A stretch of DNA of 18,674 bases. Origin: an uncultured Spirochaetaceae bacterium (GTDB taxonomy: Bacteria; Spirochaetota; Spirochaetia; Treponematales; UBA12059). Within the stretch, counting starts at the first letter, position 1. Each line of letters opens with the position of its first letter. The translations under genes and the position numbers were made by a program. Shown here one piece after another: positions 14,086 to 18,674 of this stretch. The stretch covers positions 1 to 18,674 of the forward strand of contig CALKWG010000446.1 in NCBI GenBank assembly GCA_938004315.1, in the 5' to 3' direction. Under the pieces are notes generated by a model. The model searched no databases. It saw only the letters and a program-made list of their open reading frames with translations, and was not told the origin of the DNA.

Positions 14086-14124
14086 AGTATAGGCCTAGCC
14101 GCGGCGCTTCATCAATCGCCGCGG
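14086..14124 (-). promoter_or_regulatory. purE promoter with an 8-bp inverted repeat around the -35 box
   Basis: On the minus strand TTGATG (14115-14110) and TATACT (14091-14086) are 18 bases apart, 4 of 6 and 5 of 6 to consensus. The -35 box lies in the 10-base spacer of a perfect 8-bp inverted repeat, CCGCGGCG (14099-14106) and CGCCGCGG (14117-14124). The predicted start coincides with the A of the ATG. The repeat could be an operator or a cruciform-forming site; no purine regulator motif I know matches it. Confidence 0.45.
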
Positions 14125-14172
14125 GGACGAAAGCCGTAGTATCAAGTATGTCGAGCATATTTGTTTTGTATA

Positions 14173-14260
14173 GTAAAACACTCAACTAATTCGTTTTACA
14201 ATTTGACACTATTGCGATATTTAAATATTTGTCGCGCATTTTGCTAAATGGCCATATAAT
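14173..14260 (+). promoter_or_regulatory. AT-rich promoter/operator region of agcS
   Basis: A perfect 7-bp inverted repeat, GTAAAAC (14173-14179) and GTTTTAC (14193-14199), ends 3 bases before a consensus TTGACA (14203-14208). A weak -10, TATTTG, lies 17 bases later. A second, exact TATAAT box at 14255-14260 has no good -35 at normal spacing. TTGACA is also flanked by CAAT (14199-14202) and ATTG (14211-14214). Two start sites, one regulator-dependent, are plausible. I looked for a glycine riboswitch here and saw none. Confidence 0.45.
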
Positions 14261-14287
14261 CCCGTTTACGTCCGACATGTCCATACT

Positions 14288-14294
14288 AAGGAGG
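14288..14294 (+). promoter_or_regulatory. Strong ribosome-binding site of agcS
   Basis: AAGGAGG is a full match to the anti-Shine-Dalgarno sequence, 7 bases before the ATG at 14302. It contrasts with the missing Shine-Dalgarno sequences of purE and uvrC. Confidence 0.85.
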
Positions 14295-14301
14295 AAATTG
14301 C

Positions 14302-15666
14302 ATGGACACGATCGTTGCGATTAACAATTGGGTCAACGGCATCGTATGGGGACCGCCCTTCCTGGTCCTCTTAGTCGGTACCGGCATCTACCTGAGCGTC
14401 AGGCTCGGGTTCTTCCAGTTCACGGGCCTAGGCCTCGCGTGGAAGAAGAGCTTCGGTACCCTCTTCGCCAAAAAAGAGAGCTCGGCCGGAGGCGCCATCA
14501 CCTCCTTCCAGGCGGTAAGCTCGGCCATGGCGGCCACGGTCGGCGTCGGTAACATAGCCGGCGTCTCCACCGCCCTCGCGCTCGGCGGCCCCGGCGCTAT
14601 CTTCTGGATGTGGATCTCGGCGATCTTCGGCATGATGTCCAAGTTCGGCGAGGCCGCCCTCGGCGTTAAGTACCGCAAGGTCAACGAGGACGGCACTATC
14701 CAGGGCGGCGCGATGTTCTACATCGAGATGGGCCTCGGTAAGAAGTGGAAGCCCCTGGCCGTCGCCTTCGCCTTCATGACCGGCATCGCGGCCCTGGGCA
14801 TCGGCAACATGGTCCAGGCCAACACCATGGCCCACGCCTTGGAGACCGGCTTCGGCCTCCCGCCCCTGGCTACCGGCATCGCGGTCCTCGTCCTCGTCGG
14901 CCTCGTGATCCTGGGCGGCATCAAGCGCATCGGTAAGGTCGCCGAGCTCGTCGTGCCCTTCATGATCATCTTCTACGTAGTCGGCGCGATCGTCATCCTT
15001 ATCATGAATGCCGGCAAGATCCCCGGCGCCTTCGGCATGATCTTCGGCTACGCCTTCAGGCCGAGCGCCGCCGTCGGCGGTTTCGCCGGCGCCGCGGTCT
15101 CCCAGGCCATCCGCCGCGGTATAGCGCGCGGCGTGTTCTCTAACGAGGCCGGCCTCGGCTCCGCCTCCATCGCGCACGCCCAGGCCAAGAACACCCCGGT
15201 TCGCCAGGGCATGTGGGGCATGTGGGAAGTCTTCATCGACACCCTCATCGTCTGCACCATGACCGCGCTCGTGGTCCTGGTGACCGACGCCCTGCCCACC
15301 GGCCTGACCGGCGCGGCCTTGGCCTCGGAGGCCTTCAACCGCGGGCTCGGCGGCGTCGGCGGGACCCTCGTGCTCTTAGCCCTGTCCTTCTTCTCCTATA
15401 CCACTATGTTGAGCTGGTGCTTCTACGGCGAGCAGAGCTGGGAATACCTCTTCGGCAAGAAGGTCATCCTGCCCTACCGCCTGGTCTTCCTGGCCTTCCT
15501 GGTGGTCGGCGCCGTCGGCGGCTTGCACTTGATCTGGGATATCGCCGATACCTTGAACGGCCTCATGGCCATCCCGAACCTGATCGCCCTCGTGGCCCTG
15601 GCCGGCGTGCTGGCCAAGGACAAGCTCGAGTATCTTAAGGAGCTCAAGACGAACAAGGACGCCTAG
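14302..15666 (+). CDS. Sodium/alanine (glycine) symporter, AGCS family
   Basis: This 454-residue inner-membrane secondary transporter couples uptake of small neutral amino acids (alanine, glycine) to sodium. It begins with a helix (WVNGIVWGPPFLVLLVGTGI) and has about 10-11 membrane segments. Family signatures are visible: FQAVSSAMAATVGVGNIAG, then GGPGAIFWMWISAIFGM with a following KFGEAALGVKYR, and RGIARGVFSNEAGLGSASIA. The length is at the short end of the usual 440-540. Start choice is fixed by the full AAGGAGG site. The gene stands alone and ends at a hairpin terminator. Substrate among alanine, glycine and D-amino acids cannot be told from sequence. Confidence 0.95.
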   Translation: MDTIVAINNWVNGIVWGPPFLVLLVGTGIYLSVRLGFFQFTGLGLAWKKSFGTLFAKKESSAGGAITSFQAVSSAMAATVGVGNIAGVSTALALGGPGAIFWMWISAIFGMMSKFGEAALGVKYRKVNEDGTIQGGAMFYIEMGLGKKWKPLAVAFAFMTGIAALGIGNMVQANTMAHALETGFGLPPLATGIAVLVLVGLVILGGIKRIGKVAELVVPFMIIFYVVGAIVILIMNAGKIPGAFGMIFGYAFRPSAAVGGFAGAAVSQAIRRGIARGVFSNEAGLGSASIAHAQAKNTPVRQGMWGMWEVFIDTLIVCTMTALVVLVTDALPTGLTGAALASEAFNRGLGGVGGTLVLLALSFFSYTTMLSWCFYGEQSWEYLFGKKVILPYRLVFLAFLVVGAVGGLHLIWDIADTLNGLMAIPNLIALVALAGVLAKDKLEYLKELKTNKDA

Positions 15667-15676
15667 CAGGGTGATG

Positions 15677-15705
15677 CGGCGGATCGTCACGGCGATCCGC
15701 CGTTT
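15677..15705 (+). terminator. Rho-independent-type terminator of agcS
   Basis: CGGCGGATCG (15677-15686) and CGATCCGCCG (15693-15702) form a perfect 10-bp stem with a 6-base TCACGG loop, 11 bases after the agcS stop. It is followed by only TTT. The stem is strong but the U-tract is short. Confidence 0.75.
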
Positions 15706-15725
15706 CAGCTCGAGTCCCGGCGCGG

Positions 15726-15761
15726 CCGGCCTTTACACGGCCGGTCCCGCCGGGCGATAAT
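15726..15761 (+). promoter_or_regulatory. Promoter of the cobalamin riboswitch and btuFCD
   Basis: TTTACA (15732-15737) and GATAAT (15756-15761) each match consensus at 5 of 6, with an 18-base spacer. CCGGCC (15726-15731) and GGCCGG (15739-15744) form a perfect 6-bp inverted repeat whose 7-base spacer holds the -35 box. Transcription would start near 15768, just before the leader hairpin and the riboswitch. Confidence 0.5.
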
Positions 15762-15810
15762 GGGGTCGCCCGTAGGGCCGAACGAACCGCGTAGGCGGAC
15801 GTTCGAACTA

Positions 15811-15966
15811 CGGACGGGTGACCCCCGAAGACGCGCGGCTATGACGCCGCGCCTCGCGCGGGGGCAAGAGGGGGAATCCGGTGAGAAGCCGGAGCTAGCC
15901 CGTAACTGTATGCGGAGCCGAGGCCGAGAGCCCTAGGACCGCGAGCCAGGATACCCTGCCCGTCCG
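15811..15966 (+). promoter_or_regulatory. Cobalamin (adenosylcobalamin) riboswitch aptamer
   Basis: The conserved core is clear: GGGGGAATCCGGTGAGAAGC (about 15870-15889) closes as a TCCGG/CCGGA hairpin. It is followed by GGAGCTAGCCCGTAACTGT (15891-15909) and the B12 box AGCCAGGATACCCTGCC (15944-15960). P1 is a perfect 8-bp helix, CGGACGGG (15811-15818) with CCCGTCCG (15959-15966). Peripheral hairpins include GCGCGGC/GCCGCGC (15833-15839 and 15846-15852) and GCGG/CCGC (15912-15915 and 15939-15942). An extra stem upstream (CGTAG 15771-15775 with CTACG 15808-15812; CGAACG 15779-15784 with CGTTCG 15800-15805) abuts P1 and shares two bases with it. It controls the B12 uptake genes that follow, normally switching them off when the coenzyme is abundant. 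Confidence 0.93.
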
Positions 15967-16113
15967 ATAAGTCGCATTGGAACGCTTCGTGGTACAGGCG
16001 TCGAGCGACCGACCGGACGGCCCCTCTTTCGGGGTCCGCGCGGCCCGTCATTCGCAATCCAACCAGAACCGTTCCTCCTGCCGCTCCCCGCGGCATACCT
16101 AAGGAGGACGTCC
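15967..16113 (+). promoter_or_regulatory. Riboswitch expression platform with Shine-Dalgarno-hiding hairpin
   Basis: This gene-free leader holds mutually exclusive pairings. CGGACGG at 16014-16020 repeats the 5' P1 strand and can pair with 15960-15966 instead of it. The same bases could also pair, via GACGG, with CCGTC at 16045-16049, enclosing a CCCC/GGGG hairpin (16021-16034). At the end, TCCTCC (16073-16078) pairs with GGAGGA (16103-16108), the Shine-Dalgarno core. It encloses a perfect TGCCGC/GCGGCA stem (16079-16084 and 16090-16095). No U-tract is present, so control of translation initiation, not of termination, is the likely mechanism. Confidence 0.65.
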
Positions 16114-17016
16114 ATGAGTAGGACGAAGATCTTCGTAGCGGCGGCCCTGTTCGCCGCCCTCGCCTTGGCCACGGCTTCGGCCCAAGCCGTGAGCTTCACC
16201 GACGCGCGCGGCCAGACCCTGCGCCTGCCGGGCAAGGCCGTCCGTGTCGTATCGCTCTCGCCCGCCCTGACCGAGATACTCTACGCCGCCGGCGGCGGCA
16301 AGGCGGCGGTCGGCGTCACCAGCTACTGCAACTTCCCCGCCGAGGCCGACGCCCTGCCTGAGATCGGCGGCTATTCACCGAACACGATCAGCGTCGAGGC
16401 CATCGTCGCGCTTCGCCCCGACCTCGTCATCGGCGAGCTGTCGGCCCACGGCCGCCTGGCCGAGCAGCTGGCCGCCGCGGGGCTGCGCTTCGCCGCCTTC
16501 AACCTGCGCGACTTCAACGCGATCTACGAGGCGATGCTCCAGCTCGGGAGCGTCGCCGGCGACGGTTCGGTCGCCCTGCGGCAGGTGAACGCGATCAAGG
16601 CCAGGCTCGCCGCCGTCGCCGTTACGATAGCCGGCGTCCCCGCCTCGGCCCGCCCGCTCGTCTTCTGGGAAGTCTGGGACGAGCCCTTGATGACCGCCGG
16701 CCCGAACACCTTCATCGCTCAGGTGCTCGCCGCCGCCGGCGCGCGCCACGCCTTCGCCGACGTCACGCAGGATTGGCCGGTGATTAGCTTCGAGGACATC
16801 GTCATGCGGAAGCCCGACCTGATTATGGCCTCCGATACGCACGGCGTAGCGCTCAGCCCCGAGAAGCTGGCGGCGCGGCCCGGTTGGTCCAGCCTGGCGG
16901 CCGTGCGGGATCGGCGCATCGTCCTCTTGAACGGCGATATCGTCTCCAGGCCCGGCCCCCGCTTCATCGAGGCGGTGGAGCTCGCGGCCAAGGCCCTCTA
17001 TCCGGACCGCTTCTAG
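16114..17016 (+). CDS. btuF: Vitamin B12 ABC transporter, periplasmic binding protein (BtuF-like)
   Basis: The 300-residue protein has a classical signal peptide (TKIFVAAALFAALALATASA, cut near residue 23-25) and no lipobox cysteine, so it is probably a soluble periplasmic protein. The two-lobed class III binding fold is visible: RVVSLSPALTEILYAAG in lobe 1, GVTSYCNFP, ISVEAIVALRPDLVIG, then WEVWDEPLMTAGPNTFI, SFEDIVMRKPDLIMASD and a C-terminal SRPGPRFIEAVE. It captures cobalamin or corrinoids and hands them to BtuC. The cobalamin riboswitch upstream makes B12, not heme or siderophore, the likely ligand. The ATG follows AAGGAGG by 6 bases. Its TAG stop overlaps the btuC GTG by one base. Confidence 0.88.
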   Translation: MSRTKIFVAAALFAALALATASAQAVSFTDARGQTLRLPGKAVRVVSLSPALTEILYAAGGGKAAVGVTSYCNFPAEADALPEIGGYSPNTISVEAIVALRPDLVIGELSAHGRLAEQLAAAGLRFAAFNLRDFNAIYEAMLQLGSVAGDGSVALRQVNAIKARLAAVAVTIAGVPASARPLVFWEVWDEPLMTAGPNTFIAQVLAAAGARHAFADVTQDWPVISFEDIVMRKPDLIMASDTHGVALSPEKLAARPGWSSLAAVRDRRIVLLNGDIVSRPGPRFIEAVELAAKALYPDRF

Positions 17017-18083
17017 TGATCCTTCGGGGGGGTAAGCCGGCGCGGCGCGCCGACGCCGCGCGCGGCGAGGCGGCCGGGCGCGCCGCGGCGTTCATCCTCA
17101 TCGCCTCGGCCGCGGCGGCGGCCTTCGTCTTGGCCGTCGGCATGGGCGCGGTGACTATCGCGCCGCCGGCGGTCCTGGACGCGCTCTGGGGACTGGCGAC
17201 GCGCCGGGAAGCCGAGCCGGCGCAGGTGATCGTAGGCCTACGCCTGACCCGCGCCCTCATGGCGGCGGCCGTCGGCGCGTCGCTGGCGTCGTCAGGGGCG
17301 GCCCTGCAGGGGCTCTTTAGGAACCCCTTGGCCGACCCCTACGTAATCGGGAGCTCGAGCGGAGCGGCCCTGGGCGCGGTCATCGCGATGACCCTGGGCG
17401 CGGGCCCCGCATTCTTCGGCTTCTCCCCCATCGGCTTCGCCGCTTTCCTCGGCGGGCTCGGGGCGACCCTCCTGGTCTACCTCGTCGCCGGCGCCTCGCG
17501 CGTCCGCCGCGACGCCGCCAGCCTGCTCCTGGCCGGCTCGGCCTTAAGCTCGCTTATATCGGCCTGCGTCTCCGTCATCCTGGCGCTCAAGGATAAGGAC
17601 CTGCATCAGGCCTGGTTCTGGCTGCTCGGCGGCTTCTCCGGGCGCGGGCTTCCGCAGCTCGGGGCGGCCGCCCTGGGCATGGCCGTCGGCTTCATCGCCC
17701 TGATGTCCGGGAGCAGGGCCTTGGATCTGCTATCGGCCGGCGACGAGGAGGCGCGGAGCCTCGGCCTCTCGCCGACTAAGGCTAGGCTGGCCCTGGGCGG
17801 CGCCGCGGCGCTGGCCGTCTCCTCCTCGGTCTCCGTGGCCGGGGCCATAGGCTTCGTGGGCCTCGTGTCCCCGCATTTGGCTAGGCGCTTCGTCGGCCCG
17901 TCGCACCGCGCGCTCCTGCCGGCTTCGGCCTTGCTCGGGGCCGCCATGCTGCTCTTGGCGGACGCCGTGTCGAGGACCGCCTTCGCTCCGATAGAAATGC
18001 CGGTCGGCGCGGTGACCGCTCTCATCGGCGGGCCGTTCTTCCTCTATAAGATAGCCAGGCGCGGGCTGGAGGCGGGGCGATGA
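17016..18083 (+). CDS. btuC: Vitamin B12 ABC transporter permease (BtuC-like, FecCD family)
   Basis: This is a 355-residue inner-membrane permease of the FecCD/BtuC family with about 10 membrane helices. Signatures are GLRLTRALMAAAVGASLA, LQGLFRNPLADPYVIGSSSG, the coupling region LDLLSAGDEEARSLGLSP, and GAIGFVGLVSPHLARR near the C-terminus. The frame is open upstream inside btuF, but the extra residues are a Pro/Arg-rich out-of-frame shadow. The GTG at 17016 overlaps the btuF stop (TAGTG), keeps the usual family length and leaves a short polar N-terminus before the first helix, so I chose it. The stop overlaps the btuD start as ATGA. It forms the pore through which B12 enters the cytoplasm with BtuD. 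Confidence 0.9.
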   Translation: MILRGGKPARRADAARGEAAGRAAAFILIASAAAAAFVLAVGMGAVTIAPPAVLDALWGLATRREAEPAQVIVGLRLTRALMAAAVGASLASSGAALQGLFRNPLADPYVIGSSSGAALGAVIAMTLGAGPAFFGFSPIGFAAFLGGLGATLLVYLVAGASRVRRDAASLLLAGSALSSLISACVSVILALKDKDLHQAWFWLLGGFSGRGLPQLGAAALGMAVGFIALMSGSRALDLLSAGDEEARSLGLSPTKARLALGGAAALAVSSSVSVAGAIGFVGLVSPHLARRFVGPSHRALLPASALLGAAMLLLADAVSRTAFAPIEMPVGAVTALIGGPFFLYKIARRGLEAGR

Positions 18084-18628
18084 AGTCCGTCCGTATACTC
18101 GAGGCGAGCGTCATCGCCGCGGCCGGCGACGCGGGCGCGACGCCCCCGCCCCCCGAGGCCCGAGCGGCCGGCGCGAGCGAGGCCCTGCTCTCAGTCAAGG
18201 ACCTTGACGCCGGCTATAGGGCCGACCGCGGCCTCGGCGTCCCCCGCCGCGTCGTCGTCTCGGGCGCGTCGTTCGAGCTTAGGTCCGGCCGCCTCCTCGC
18301 CCTGCTCGGCGCGAACGGCTCGGGTAAGACCACGCTCCTAAAAACCTGCGTGGGGCTCCTCCCGTCCCTGGGCGGCCAAGCGTCGATAGATTACCGCCCG
18401 GTCGGGCGCATGGGGCCGCGGCATTTGGCTCGTCTCGTGGCTTGGGTGCCCCAGCAGACCGAGCCGGCCTGGTCGTATACCGCCCGGGAGCTCGTGGCCC
18501 AGGCGCGTTACGCCCTGCTCGGGCCGTTCAAGCCCTTCGGGGCCGAGGACGACGAGGCCGTGGACGCGGCCCTCGAGGCCATGGACGCCCGCCCGCTGGC
18601 CGACCGGACCTTCGGCACACTCTCGGGC
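18080..18628 (+). CDS. btuD: Vitamin B12 ABC transporter ATP-binding protein, C-terminus missing (BtuD-like)
   Basis: The first 183 codons are real. An unusual polar, proline-containing N-terminal extension of about 35 residues precedes the ABC domain (LLSVKDLDAGY). Walker A is GANGSGKT (77-84) and the Q-loop is AWVPQQTEPAW (121-131). The family's helical domain then runs to FGTLSG (178-183), the start of the LSGG signature. There the genomic sequence ends: the next base, 18629, is the first of an Illumina adapter. Walker B, D-loop and switch His are therefore missing by assembly artefact, not by mutation. Codons after 18628 (RSEEHTSELQ...) are adapter-derived and should not be counted. The start is by ATGA overlap with btuC. 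This subunit powers B12 import from the cytoplasmic face. Confidence 0.9.
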
Positions 18629-18674
18629 AGATCGGAAGAGCACACGTCTGAACTCCAGTCACCGAATACGATCT
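18629..18674 (+). other. Illumina TruSeq adapter with index (not genomic)
   Basis: From 18629 the sequence reads AGATCGGAAGAGCACACGTC and continues through 18662 as the standard TruSeq read-1 3' adapter. CGAATACG (18663-18670) then occupies the 8-base i7 index position, and ATCT (18671-18674) begins the following constant part. The match is exact over the whole constant part. This is untrimmed read-through at the contig end. Confidence 0.98.

Noticed and set aside
13706..14185. 159-codon minus-strand frame covering the purE start
   Set aside because: It is a shifted frame of purE, Arg/His-rich, with no ribosome-binding site; the purE motifs are in the other frame.
14080..14301. Possible glycine or T-box riboswitch ahead of agcS
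   Set aside because: No tandem glycine aptamer core, no T-box sequence and no terminator hairpin; the stretch looks like promoter/operator DNA.
15726..15744. CCGGCC/GGCCGG hairpin as a second agcS terminator
   Set aside because: No T-run follows, a good terminator is already at 15677-15705, and its spacer holds a -35 box with a matching -10, so a promoter reading is preferred, though not proven.
16884..17015. N-terminal extension of btuC inside btuF
   Set aside because: The extra 44 residues are an out-of-frame reading of btuF; the GTG at 17016 gives normal family length and a typical stop/start overlap.
18338..18674. Open frames that begin or end inside the final 46 bases, and the in-frame extension of BtuD
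   Set aside because: They depend on adapter sequence, not on genomic DNA.

Overview
The window is high-GC bacterial DNA, open at both ends and densely packed with genes. A riboswitch-controlled periplasmic B12 uptake system points to a Gram-negative-type envelope. A bacterial Rsm22-type methyltransferase, a translationally coupled LamG/fibronectin-III, TPR and HDOD gene set and several near-leaderless promoters would suit Spirochaetota, but no marker here proves that placement.

Left arm, minus strand (1-4577): read 5'->3' the order is uvrC (DNA repair), a VanZ-like membrane protein, a YkgJ-type cysteine-cluster protein, an Rsm22-type ribosome-assembly methyltransferase, and the first 57 codons of mobB (molybdenum cofactor), which runs off the left edge. 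A 60-bp tandem duplication at the uvrC/vanZ junction duplicates the likely vanZ ribosome-binding site and GTG start.

Middle, plus strand (4659-11965): a secreted LamG/FN3 protein, a 951-residue TPR protein with a long acidic/proline tail, and an HDOD/HD-domain protein overlap one another and look translationally coupled. A metallo-beta-lactamase-fold hydrolase and a Gate/nucleoside-recognition-type membrane protein follow.

Middle, minus strand (12021-14079): purE (purine synthesis), sua5 (tRNA t6A synthesis) and an unrecognised 138-residue protein. An AT-rich regulatory patch (about 14135-14290) separates purE from the divergent agcS (sodium/amino-acid symporter), which ends at a good hairpin terminator.

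Right arm, plus strand (15726-18628): a promoter, a clear cobalamin riboswitch, an expression platform with competing helices and a hairpin that hides the Shine-Dalgarno sequence, then overlapping btuF, btuC and btuD. BtuD stops exactly at its ABC signature motif, because the last 46 bases (18629-18674) are Illumina TruSeq adapter with an 8-base index and not genomic DNA.

The least expected pattern is regulatory. At four predicted promoters (uvrC, the Gate-protein gene, purE, the B12 riboswitch) the -35 hexamer lies in the spacer of a short GC-rich inverted repeat, and at three of them the -10 box is so close to the ATG that the mRNA would be leaderless or nearly so.
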